DNA of 9,379 nucleotides from Verrucomicrobiota bacterium (GTDB taxonomy: Bacteria > Verrucomicrobiota > Verrucomicrobiia > Verrucomicrobiales > Akkermansiaceae), in NCBI GenBank assembly GCA_008932955.1, contig WBXE01000093.1:1-9379 (forward strand). The letters run 5' to 3'. The notes beneath the pieces were generated by a model, which was given only the letters and a program-made list of their open reading frames with translations, was not told the DNA's origin and did not search any database. Of the stretch, positions 1 through 7,607 are shown in pieces; the stretch's first letter is position 1; every line of letters begins with the position of its first letter. Both the position numbers and the translations under genes were made by a program.

Positions 1-113
1 CGTGAAATCCGTGAAATCCGTGAAATCCGTGAAATCCGTGAAATCCGTGAAATCCGTGAAATCCGTGAAATCCGTGAAATCCGTGAAATCCGTGAAATCC
101 GTGAAATCCGTGA
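1..113. repeat. 9-bp minisatellite, 12 full copies plus a partial copy
   Basis: Twelve perfect head-to-tail copies of CGTGAAATC followed by five bases of a thirteenth copy; the pattern breaks at position 114. The left end is cut by the window, so the real array may be longer. Because the unit is three codons long, two plus-strand frames stay open: one reads Arg-Glu-Ile repeats and stops at 130-132, the other reads Val-Lys-Ser repeats and stops at 164-166. The third plus frame has TGA in each unit. No gene is recognisable in either open frame, so I treat the array as an intergenic repeat. The tail of an upstream coding sequence cannot be excluded from this window alone. The next 125 bases up to the first gene contain a looser echo of the unit around 170-196. 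Confidence 0.95.
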
Positions 114-238
114 TCATCTGCGCCAGCAATGAGGTGCTGATGGCTAGCCTTGTAGCAAACCCTTGATAAACCCGTAAAATCCACGTAATTCTGCGTCAGC
201 CGTTTTGCGTCGGCTCCGCCCCGCCCTTCGCCCATCCC

Positions 239-1435
239 ATGAGCCCGGATTCCGCCAGCCTCCCTCTTCCACCAAGCCCGGAGCCCGCCTGTGGCTGCGC
301 CGCGGCACCTGCAGTGCCGGACTGGGTGCCGCTGGGCTCCGAGCATGACCCGAAATTCGCCTGTCGCGTGATGGCGGGAGTGGCGCCGGACGCGGCCGCT
401 GCGAGCCACCCGCAACCCGCCAGACGCCGGCAACTCAGTCTCGACGATTACACCCGCGGGGTACTGGCGGCGGATATCGCCATTCTCTCGCGGGCCATCA
501 CGCTGGTGGAAAGCCACTGCCCTAGCGACCAAGCCCTCGCCCAACAACTCCTCACCCGCCTACTGCCCCACACCGGCCGCTCGATGCGCGTCGGCATCAC
601 CGGCGTGCCCGGTGCCGGCAAAAGTACCCTCATCGAAACCCTCGGCTGCCTGCTCTGCGACCAAGGCCACCGCCTCGCCGTACTCGCCGTGGATCCGTCC
701 AGCTCAGTGAGCGGCGGCAGCATCCTCGGCGACAAGACACGCATGGAAAACCTGGTGCGCCACCCCCACGCCTACATCCGCCCCTCGCCTGCCAGCGGCT
801 CGTTAGGCGGGGTCGCCCGCAAAAGCCGCGAGACGATGTTGCTGTGCGAGGCCGCTGGCTTCGACGTGATTCTGGTGGAAACCGTCGGCGTTGGCCAAAA
901 TGAAATCACCGTGCGCTCGATGGTGGATTTTTTCCTGCTCATCATGCTCGCCGGCGCCGGCGACGAACTCCAAGGTATGAAAAAAGGCGTCATCGAAAGC
1001 GCCGACTTGTTAGCCGTGAACAAGGCCGACGGGGACAATATCCAGCGGGCCAAGTTGGCCGCCGCCGAATCCAACCGGGTGCTAAGTTTCCTGCAACCCG
1101 CGACGCCCGGGTGGAAAACCCGCTGCACCACCTGCTCCGCCCACCTACCGGCCAGCCTCACTGAATTGTGGGGCATCATCGACCAATTCATGCTCGTCAC
1201 GCGCGAGTCCGGCGCGTTGGCTGCGCGCCGCGAGCGCCAGGCCGTCGAGTGGATGCATGCGATGATCGAGGAGGAGCTGCGCGAACGGTTCTTGCGCAAT
1301 CCGCGCATCCGACACCTTCTGCCCGACCTCGAACAACAAGTTGCCTCCAATCAAATCCCCGCCGCCACCGCCGCCCGCTTGCTGCTTGCGGAAGAAGACG
1401 CAAGTCTGCAAGACACAAGACACAAGACAACATAA
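239..1435 (+). CDS. meaB: MeaB/ArgK-family GTPase, methylmalonyl-CoA mutase chaperone
   Basis: A cytoplasmic P-loop GTPase of the G3E/MeaB family. Members bind adenosylcobalamin-dependent methylmalonyl-CoA mutase, gate cofactor loading and protect the enzyme from inactivation. Visible motifs in order: Walker A GVPGAGKST (residues 122-130), VDPSS (151-155) leading into GGSILGDKTRM (about 159-169), the switch/Walker B region VETVGVGQNE (213-222) and the guanine-specificity motif NKAD (261-264), then a helical C-terminal part. The 398 residues exceed the roughly 330 of the E. coli homologue. About 65 extra residues lie at the N terminus, rich in Pro and Ala, and the last few residues come from a 7-bp tandem repeat. 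The ATG at 239 has no Shine-Dalgarno sequence; an ATG at 371 (residue 45) is an alternative start, also without one. Mutase genes often sit next to meaB but would lie outside this window. The family call is secure; the start is not. Confidence 0.95.
   Translation: MSPDSASLPLPPSPEPACGCAAAPAVPDWVPLGSEHDPKFACRVMAGVAPDAAAASHPQPARRRQLSLDDYTRGVLAADIAILSRAITLVESHCPSDQALAQQLLTRLLPHTGRSMRVGITGVPGAGKSTLIETLGCLLCDQGHRLAVLAVDPSSSVSGGSILGDKTRMENLVRHPHAYIRPSPASGSLGGVARKSRETMLLCEAAGFDVILVETVGVGQNEITVRSMVDFFLLIMLAGAGDELQGMKKGVIESADLLAVNKADGDNIQRAKLAAAESNRVLSFLQPATPGWKTRCTTCSAHLPASLTELWGIIDQFMLVTRESGALAARRERQAVEWMHAMIEEELRERFLRNPRIRHLLPDLEQQVASNQIPAATAARLLLAEEDASLQDTRHKTT
1409..1429. repeat. Three 7-bp tandem copies at the meaB stop codon
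   Basis: Three perfect copies of CAAGACA lie immediately before the TAA stop of meaB (1433-1435). The 7-bp unit shifts frame at each copy, giving the non-repetitive tail QDTRHKT. Family members do not need this tail, so the repeat probably expanded into, or supplies, the end of the reading frame. Confidence 0.85.
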
Positions 1436-1460
1436 GAAAGCGCTGCGCGCTCTGCTCTCT

Positions 1461-1511
1461 GCGCCTTGGCTATAACCAAGCGCTAGGAGCCCGTGGCGGG
1501 CCGCCGGCTCC
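1461..1511. terminator. Hairpins between convergent meaB and kinase genes
   Basis: Two stem-loops lie in the 148-bp convergent gap. The first pairs GCG+CTTGG (1461-1469, one bulged C) with CCAAG+CGC (1476-1483) around a 6-base loop. The second pairs GGAGCC (1486-1491) with GGCTCC (1506-1511). Neither has a clear T-run, so intrinsic termination is plausible from position and pairing but unproven. Confidence 0.4.
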
Positions 1512-1583
1512 GACAGAGCCTGGGGGATTGGAGCCCTTGCGCCTGCAGTCCACACCTGCGCTGGGGCGCTCGCCCGGCCTGCA

Positions 1584-3656
1584 TCACGCGCTCACAGGAG
1601 ACATCAGCAGTGGCGAATCGACCGGCAACTCGATGCGGAAAGTGGCGCCGATGCCATCGGCGTTATTGAAGCCATCGATTTGCCCGTCGTGGGCCTGGAT
1701 GATGGTCTGGCAGAGGCGCAGGCCGACGCCCATGCCGGTGGATTTGGTGGAGAAAAACGGGGTGAACAAGCGCTCGATGGAATCGTCAGACAGCCCGCAG
1801 CCGTGATCACGCACGCGTAATTCCACGCCGCTCTCAGCGTGCGGACGGGTGGTGACGAGCACCATGCGCCGCTCCAGCGGGACGTCTGCCGAGGCCTCGA
1901 TCGCGTTGCACATCAGATTGAAGATGACTTGGCTAAGCTGAATCGCGTCGGCATGGATGGCGGGCAAGTGCTCGCACAAGTCGAGCTTGAGATGCACCTG
2001 GGCATGGTCGGCCCGCGCTCGGAGCAGGGGCAGCACCTCCTTGGTCAACGCATTGAGGCAACCGCTGGCACGGGCAATTTGCCCCGGGTTGGCGATGGCC
2101 CGCAAGTGGATCACGATGTCTCGCATGCGCGCGGCATCGGCCTCAAGATCATGGAAAATTTCCATCGCGCCGCATTGCTCGAGCTCTGCGGCTTTGAGTT
2201 TGCGTAACACACTGAGGTTGGTGCCCATGCAACTGAGCGGCTGGCTGAGCTGATGGATGATACCCGCGCTTACTTCGCTAACCAAGGCGAGGCGCTGGGC
2301 ATGGACCAGATCGGTACGCAAGGAGTGCATCCGGCCTTCCGTCGCTTTGATCTCAGTCAGATCGCGGAGGGTGATGATGCGCACGCTGTGCTCCAGCCAC
2401 GGGCCGACACGCATGTGGGTTTCCAGCGGGAAAACCGAGCCATCCTTGCGCAAGCCGAATACCCGGTGGTTGCGCGGGCGGGTGCTGCTGAAGCCTTTGG
2501 CGACCGCGCGTCGCGACTGGGGTGCCACAAAGTCACTCAGCGGCCGGCCCAACATTTCAGCCAGCTCATAGCCATGCATCTCGGCAAAACGCTGGTTGCC
2601 GTCCAACAGGATGCCATCATCAGCCACCGCGATGCCTTCAAAGGTGGCATCGGCGAGTTGGCGGAAGCGCTCTACACTGTCTTTGAGCTCGCGCGTGTGC
2701 TCGGCTACCCGCGCCTCCAGCGTCTGATTCCATTCCTCCAGCGCCAGTTCCGCCTGCTTGCGTTCCGTCACGTCCATCACCGACGATTGATACCCGGTCA
2801 TTTTGCCATTCGAGTCGCGCAAAACGGTGGCCAAAGCACGCGCCAGAAAGCTCGAGCCATCCCCCCTCCTAGCAGTGAATTCGCCCTCCCAATAACCGAT
2901 TTCATCGAGCGCGACCATGATGGCCATCGCCTCACGCCGATGCATGAAAAAATGCGCGATGGGGCTGCCGACCACCTCCTCGAGGTGAGGGATGTGCCAG
3001 AGCCGCAGGAAGGTGGCGTTGGCCTCAGTGATGATTCCATCAGGGGTGGCGATGCTTTTGGCGCTGAGTGCGGCATTAAAAGCCTGGTTTTTCATCTGCA
3101 ATGAGTGCTCCAGTTGCCGTCTCTCAGTCACATCTCTGAGCATGCAGCGCAGCGTGGGCCTGCCTTGGTCATCGGGGAAGACCACGGCGTCCACCTGCAC
3201 CCAGATGGGCGTCATGTCGCAGTGGACGATCCGCAGTTCCACGCGGCACGATGGGGTAGGCTCCACTATTTGCCGCCGGAAACGGAAATAGTCGTCCTGA
3301 TCCTCATGAAAAATGTAGCGGGATAAGGCTTGCCCGGCCAACTTGACGCGACTCACCCCCAGCAGGGTGGCGGTGGCGAGATTGGTCTCTTGGATCAACC
3401 CAGCCGCGTCGAGGACTACCAGACCCACCGGCACCTGGTTATAGAGGTCCAAGTAGCGCGCGTTGGAAGCCAGCAGATCGTCCTGCGACTGGCGCAACTC
3501 CTCGTTCTGCATTTCCAGCTCGATTTGGTAAACCTGCAGATTGTGCTCAATTTCCGGCGTTTCCGCAGCAGGCAGCGTACCCGGAGGAGAGACATCTCGC
3601 CCGGCAAGTGGGCTTGAATTGTTGTCAGCGTCTATTGGGTTGCGCCTTTGAAACAT
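1584..3656 (-). CDS. Soluble PAS-domain sensor histidine kinase (three PAS)
   Basis: A 690-residue cytoplasmic histidine kinase with no membrane segment or signal peptide. In order (numbering from the ATG at 3656): a short disordered start, a coiled segment with QIELEMQNEELR (about 44-55), PAS 1 (about 66-178), PAS 2 (about 190-300), PAS 3 (about 328-438), a HisKA-type helix with the phospho-acceptor in IIHQLSQPL (H468), and a HATPase domain. The HATPase shows the N box around NAIEA (N584), a G1 box DHGCG (617-621), an F box FTPFFSTK and a G2 box GMGVGL (641-646). The residue after the His is Gln rather than the usual Glu/Asp. No receiver domain or response regulator gene is visible here. The frame stays open to a TTG at 3692 (702 residues), but that codon touches an A10 run and has no ribosome site. 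The ATG at 3656 has a G-rich stretch just upstream, so I prefer it. The gene is divergent from the CheB-CheR-PAS gene, a likely partner. Ligand and output are unknown. Confidence 0.92.
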   Translation of the reverse strand: MFQRRNPIDADNNSSPLAGRDVSPPGTLPAAETPEIEHNLQVYQIELEMQNEELRQSQDDLLASNARYLDLYNQVPVGLVVLDAAGLIQETNLATATLLGVSRVKLAGQALSRYIFHEDQDDYFRFRRQIVEPTPSCRVELRIVHCDMTPIWVQVDAVVFPDDQGRPTLRCMLRDVTERRQLEHSLQMKNQAFNAALSAKSIATPDGIITEANATFLRLWHIPHLEEVVGSPIAHFFMHRREAMAIMVALDEIGYWEGEFTARRGDGSSFLARALATVLRDSNGKMTGYQSSVMDVTERKQAELALEEWNQTLEARVAEHTRELKDSVERFRQLADATFEGIAVADDGILLDGNQRFAEMHGYELAEMLGRPLSDFVAPQSRRAVAKGFSSTRPRNHRVFGLRKDGSVFPLETHMRVGPWLEHSVRIITLRDLTEIKATEGRMHSLRTDLVHAQRLALVSEVSAGIIHQLSQPLSCMGTNLSVLRKLKAAELEQCGAMEIFHDLEADAARMRDIVIHLRAIANPGQIARASGCLNALTKEVLPLLRARADHAQVHLKLDLCEHLPAIHADAIQLSQVIFNLMCNAIEASADVPLERRMVLVTTRPHAESGVELRVRDHGCGLSDDSIERLFTPFFSTKSTGMGVGLRLCQTIIQAHDGQIDGFNNADGIGATFRIELPVDSPLLMSPVSA

Positions 3657-3765
3657 GCCCCCAGCCTGTTCATAAAATAGGCCCAATGTCAAAAAAAAAA
3701 TAGAAAATTATTAGATTGCGTGTTTTTCGCATATTTGAGGTTACTCCGCATGCGCTGGTTTAGAC
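3657..3765. promoter_or_regulatory. AT-rich divergent promoter region
   Basis: This 109-bp gap separates two divergently transcribed signalling genes, so promoters for both should lie in or near it. It is markedly AT-rich compared with the surrounding genes and holds an unbroken run of ten A (3691-3700) followed by an AATTATTAG stretch. I could not place a convincing -35/-10 pair with normal spacing on either strand. The call rests on position and composition. Confidence 0.45.
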
Positions 3766-6700
3766 ATGGGCCAAGCGCTCGCTTACAGCAGAGTTGCCAC
3801 GCGCCAGAAGACACCGGCAGCCATATCCAACGTAATGAAAGAAAACCCAAATACCCCGCCGAAGGTCCGCCAGCCAAGCCACCAACCTCAGCCCGGCAAG
3901 CCGCCCCACCAGTCAAGCGCTGCGGCCGGAGTGAAAAAAACCCTGGCGGCAGCAAAGAAAGCACCAGAGCCAGAGCCAGTGGCGGGATTTCCGGTGATCG
4001 GCATCGGAGCATCGGCCGGTGGACTGGCGGCTTTCGAGGCATTTTTTTCCGCGATGCCCGCAACGACGGAGCCGGGAATGGCGTTTGTGCTGGTGCAGCA
4101 CCTCGCGCCCGACCACAAGAGCCTTCTCGCAGAGCTGATCCGCCGCTACACCCGCATGCAGGTGTTTGAGGTCGAGGATGGCATGACGGTGCAGCCGAAT
4201 TGCGCCTATATCATTCCTCCCAACTGCGACATGGCCTTCCTAAACGGCACCCTCCAATTGATGGAACCCTCCGCCCCACGCGGCCAGCGCCTGCCCATCA
4301 ATTTCTTCTTCCGCTCCCTCGCCCAAGACCAGCGCGAGCGCGCCATCTGCATCGTGCTGTCGGGTACCGGCACCGACGGCACCCTCGGCCTGCGTGACAT
4401 CAAGGGCGAGGGCGGCATGGCCATGGTCCAGACGCCCACCAGCACCGAGTATGACGGCATGCCGCGCAGCGCCATCGCCACCGGTCTAGCGGATTATGAA
4501 TTGCCGCCAGCCGAGATGCCCGCGCAACTCATCAGCTACGTGACCCACGCCTTCGGCCGCTCACCGCAGCACGGGGCGGCGCCTCGGCCCGAGGCCGCCT
4601 TGAAGAAGATATTCGTATTATTGCGCAACCAGACAGGCCACGATTTTTCCTTGTACAAGCCGAGCACGATCCACCGGCGCATCGAGCGGCGGATGGCCGT
4701 GCATCAGATTGAAAAGATGCCCAGCTACGTCAGCTACCTCCAACAGACCCCGTCGGAGGTGGAGGCGCTGTTTCGCGACCTGCTCATCAACGTGACGAGT
4801 TTCTTCCGCGATGCGGCCGCCTTCAAGGCACTCGAGGAACAAGTCATTCCCAAACTCCTCGCCTCCAAGCCCGCCGGCAGCCTGCTGCGCGTCTGGTCAA
4901 GCGGCTGCTCCACCGGCGAGGAGGCCTACTCCATCGCCATCCTCATCGCTGAAAAAATCCAGGCGCTCAAGCAACCTTACACGGTACAGATTTTCGCCAG
5001 CGACATTGACAGTCAGGCGGTCGCGGCGGCGCGGACCGGCCTCTTTCCGGCGAGCATCAGCGCCGATATCACGCCGGAACGCTTGGCACGCTTCTTCACC
5101 GCCGAGCCCGACGGCAGCGGCTACCGCATCCACAAGAGTATCCGCGAGATGCTGGTGTTTTCCGAGCAGGATGTAATCAAAAACCCGCCATTTTCCAAAC
5201 TCGACCTGATTAGTTGCCGCAACCTGCTCATTTATATGAACACGGAATTGCAGAAAAAAGTCATTCCGCTATTCCACTACGCGCTCAATCCGGGCGGATT
5301 TCTGTTTCTGGGCACCTCCGAGACGATCGGCGAATTTGTCGAGCTGTTCGAGCCGATAGAGCGCAAGTTGAAGATCTATCTGCGCAAGGAGAATTCCCAC
5401 GGCGGGCTGAACCGGATGTTGGCCCGCTTTCTGCCGTCGATGGAGGCGCTGCATGCCCAGTACCCGCAGACCAGCGCCAAAGCACCCGAAACCCACAAGC
5501 GCCCATGGCGCGAACTCACCGAGGAAGTGCTGCTCAAACAAAATACCGCGGTCGGCATCCTCATCAACAGCCATGGCGATATCCTCTATCTGCACGGGCG
5601 CAGCGGCATGTTCCTAGAACCGTCACCGGGCGAAGCCGGCATCAATAACATCCTTAAAATGGCCCGCAGCGGGCTGCGCGGTGAGCTGGCCAAGGCCCTG
5701 AAAAATGCCGCCAAGAGCGGCGATGCGGAGCAACGCGCGGGCCTGCAGGTCAAAACCAACGGCGACTACAGCACGGTGAACCTGACGATTTGCCCACTGC
5801 CCTATGACGCCGCCGAGCAAGCAGACGCCCCCCTATTTCTGGTGATCCTCGAGAAAATCGGTTCGGCGGCGCTGCGAGGCGTGGATGTTTCGCCAGCCCC
5901 TGATGACGAAGGTGCCGACCACGATGAGCACCTGGTGCTGCTCAAGCAGCAACTGCGTGCTAAGGAAAAGTACCTGCAAACCGCCAACGAGGAACTCGAG
6001 AGATCCAATGAAGAACTCAAGAGCTCCAACGAAGAGATGCAGAGCGTCAACGAGGAATTGCAATCCTCCAACGAAGAACTGGAAACTTCCAAGGAGGAAT
6101 TGCAGTCGCTCAACGAGGAACTGGCCACCGTCAACACCGAATTGCAAAACAAGGTCGCCGATTTGTCCCGCAGCAACAACGATATGCAAAACCTGCTGGC
6201 CGGTACCGGCATCGCCACCGTGTTTGTGGATTTCGACCTGCGCCTGCTGCGCTTCACCCCCTCCGCTACCCGTATCATCAACCTCATCCCCACTGACGTC
6301 GGCCGGCCCATTGGCCACATCGTTTCCAACCTCGTCGGCTATGACTCGCTCGTCGCCGATGCCCGCGAGGTGCTCACCACCCTCATCCCCAAGGAGACGG
6401 AGGTGAGAACCCTCGATGACAAGCGCTACACGCTGCGCATCATGCCCTACCGCACCACCCACAACGTGATCGAAGGCGGAGTGATCACCTTTGTGGACAT
6501 CACCGAAATCGTCGCCACCCGCGAGGCGCTGCACAAAGCCAACGACCAACTGCGCCTGGCGGTGGTGGTCAATGACGCGCATGATGCCATCACCGTGCAA
6601 GACCTCGACGGGCGCATCCTCGCTTGGAACCACGCTGCCACGCAGCTCTACGGCTGGAGCGAAGCGGAAGCGCTGCTGATGAACGCGCGCGACCGCATCC

Positions 6701-6891
6701 CCAAGGCCATCCAAGCCGATGCCCTGGCCAAGATCCATCACTTGAGCCAGGCCGAGCTGCTGCAACCCGATCAAACCCAGCGCCTCACCAAGCATGGCAG
6801 CGTCATCCATGTGTCGCTCATCTCCACTGCGCTGATCAATCAAGCCGGCCAGATGTACGCCATCTCCACCACCGAACGCCTGCTGCCATAG
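3766..6891 (+). CDS. CheB-CheR fusion with coiled coil and PAS domains
   Basis: A 1041-residue soluble multidomain signalling protein. After a Pro/Lys/Gln-rich linker (1-72) comes a CheB-type methylesterase with its catalytic triad intact: S83 in GASAGG, H112 in QHLAPDH, D204 in SGTGTDG. A CheR methyltransferase follows (about 280-540) with NVTSFFRD (342-349), the S-adenosylmethionine loop WSSGCSTGEEAYS (377-389) and DLISCRNLLIY (480-490). A PAS-like domain (about 585-700) comes next, then a coiled coil with eight uninterrupted heptads of the type NEELxSS (741-796), a PAS_10-like domain (about 805-915) and a final PAS (about 926-1038). There is no receiver, kinase or transmembrane segment. 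CheB and CheR normally remove and add methyl groups on chemoreceptor glutamates; in these fusions the substrate is generally unknown. The ATG at 3766 lacks a clear ribosome site; an ATG at 3835 (residue 24) is possible, and neither choice affects a domain. The divergent PAS histidine kinase is the obvious candidate partner. Confidence 0.95.
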   Translation: MGQALAYSRVATRQKTPAAISNVMKENPNTPPKVRQPSHQPQPGKPPHQSSAAAGVKKTLAAAKKAPEPEPVAGFPVIGIGASAGGLAAFEAFFSAMPATTEPGMAFVLVQHLAPDHKSLLAELIRRYTRMQVFEVEDGMTVQPNCAYIIPPNCDMAFLNGTLQLMEPSAPRGQRLPINFFFRSLAQDQRERAICIVLSGTGTDGTLGLRDIKGEGGMAMVQTPTSTEYDGMPRSAIATGLADYELPPAEMPAQLISYVTHAFGRSPQHGAAPRPEAALKKIFVLLRNQTGHDFSLYKPSTIHRRIERRMAVHQIEKMPSYVSYLQQTPSEVEALFRDLLINVTSFFRDAAAFKALEEQVIPKLLASKPAGSLLRVWSSGCSTGEEAYSIAILIAEKIQALKQPYTVQIFASDIDSQAVAAARTGLFPASISADITPERLARFFTAEPDGSGYRIHKSIREMLVFSEQDVIKNPPFSKLDLISCRNLLIYMNTELQKKVIPLFHYALNPGGFLFLGTSETIGEFVELFEPIERKLKIYLRKENSHGGLNRMLARFLPSMEALHAQYPQTSAKAPETHKRPWRELTEEVLLKQNTAVGILINSHGDILYLHGRSGMFLEPSPGEAGINNILKMARSGLRGELAKALKNAAKSGDAEQRAGLQVKTNGDYSTVNLTICPLPYDAAEQADAPLFLVILEKIGSAALRGVDVSPAPDDEGADHDEHLVLLKQQLRAKEKYLQTANEELERSNEELKSSNEEMQSVNEELQSSNEELETSKEELQSLNEELATVNTELQNKVADLSRSNNDMQNLLAGTGIATVFVDFDLRLLRFTPSATRIINLIPTDVGRPIGHIVSNLVGYDSLVADAREVLTTLIPKETEVRTLDDKRYTLRIMPYRTTHNVIEGGVITFVDITEIVATREALHKANDQLRLAVVVNDAHDAITVQDLDGRILAWNHAATQLYGWSEAEALLMNARDRIPKAIQADALAKIHHLSQAELLQPDQTQRLTKHGSVIHVSLISTALINQAGQMYAISTTERLLP

Positions 6892-6893
6892 AG

Positions 6894-6921
6894 CCCAGGA
6901 GCGCGGGGGCTACGGCCTGGG
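6894..6921. terminator. Inverted repeat at convergent gene ends
   Basis: CCCAGG (6894-6899) pairs with CCTGGG (6916-6921) across the 18-bp gap between the stop codons of the CheB-CheR-PAS gene and the exported-protein gene. The right arm lies inside the last codons of the latter. With only 6 bp of stem, a 16-base loop and no T-run, a shared bidirectional terminator is possible but weakly supported. Confidence 0.25.
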
Positions 6922-7572
6922 TTGCGGGCCGATACGCGGGCCCCGTTCCTTGGGCGCCGCGGCTTCCTTAACAGGCTCTTTTACTGACTCCTTCTCGGGT
7001 GCCGGCGCCAACTCCGGAGTGGGACGCGCGCGGGTCAGCAGCGTCCAATCCACATTGCCGTGATCGAGCCGGTCAACTTCGCTGGCGTACACCGCGTCCT
7101 CGTTTTTCGAGTCGAGTTCGGCGGCGAGTTGGAAAAACATGCGGGCGAGCAGAAGGTTTTCCGGACTTTCCTGCTTGGTCAGAAGCTGGCCCCGGGTCAG
7201 CAACAGGCGGGCGAGCACCTGCGGACTGTAATCGCCCTTGGCTACCTCCGGCAACACGCCTTTGCCGAGTTGAAAATTGATGATGAGTGAGCGCTTGTTG
7301 CGCGGCGATAGGTTCAATGCCAGCGTCAACAGGCGCCGCGCCTCCTCCAGCGAGTTCGGCGACCCCTTGGCTTGAACAATGCCGGTGGCCGCACAATTGG
7401 CCAGATTGGTGGCGTATTCTTGGCGCTCCGCATCAAGCATTCCCAGATCACTGGAAAACGCGCTGGCCTGAATTTTCAACGGCGTCCAAGCCGGGATTTT
7501 GATGGCCTCCTCAGCAAGTGCCACCCCCAACGCGACCCAGGAAATCACCACGGCTTGCCAAATGCACTTCAT
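6910..7572 (-). CDS. Exported small TPR-like protein of unknown function
   Basis: I do not recognise a named family. The 220-residue product starts with a classic Sec signal peptide: Lys at position 2, a hydrophobic stretch (about 4-19) and a predicted cleavage after ALA at residue 20. The mature part is mostly helical. It holds two TPR-like stretches: about 74-104, with EEARRLLTLALNLSPRN, and about 138-165, with NLLLARMFFQLAAELDSKN. These suggest a protein-binding helical scaffold outside the cytoplasmic membrane. The last 35 residues are Pro-, Lys- and Glu-rich and likely disordered. The frame stays open upstream to 7944, but that extension would lie wholly across the folate gene on the other strand, and the signal peptide marks the ATG at 7572 as the start. 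It is divergent from the folate enzyme gene across 35 bp. A lipoprotein reading is unlikely because no lipobox Cys follows the signal peptide. Confidence 0.8.
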   Translation of the reverse strand: MKCIWQAVVISWVALGVALAEEAIKIPAWTPLKIQASAFSSDLGMLDAERQEYATNLANCAATGIVQAKGSPNSLEEARRLLTLALNLSPRNKRSLIINFQLGKGVLPEVAKGDYSPQVLARLLLTRGQLLTKQESPENLLLARMFFQLAAELDSKNEDAVYASEVDRLDHGNVDWTLLTRARPTPELAPAPEKESVKEPVKEAAAPKERGPRIGPQPRP

Positions 7573-7592
7573 CGGGCAAAGTATGGCCCGAT
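7571..7592. promoter_or_regulatory. 7-bp inverted repeat between divergent genes
   Basis: A perfect inverted repeat ATCGGGC (7571-7577) / GCCCGAT (7586-7592) with an 8-base spacer fills much of the 35-bp gap between the two divergent start codons. The left arm overlaps the start codon of the exported-protein gene. It could be an operator acting on both promoters or an mRNA hairpin at the minus-strand start. The role is inferred only from position and symmetry. Confidence 0.4.
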
Positions 7593-7607
7593 CCCCCCGC
7601 CTGGCAA

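Noticed and set aside
2253..3104. Plus-strand open frame of 283 codons
   Set aside because: It lies antisense inside the well-supported histidine kinase; no recognisable domain.
3687..3692. Consensus -35-like TTGACA on the minus strand
   Set aside because: The only -10-like hexamer (TATTTT) is about 7 bases away, far too close, and no partner is found at 16-18 bases.
5833..6843. Long minus-strand open frame of 336 codons
   Set aside because: It is antisense to the coiled-coil/PAS part of the CheB-CheR-PAS gene. Its low-complexity Gly/Val/Leu composition reflects the reverse of the NEEL heptads.
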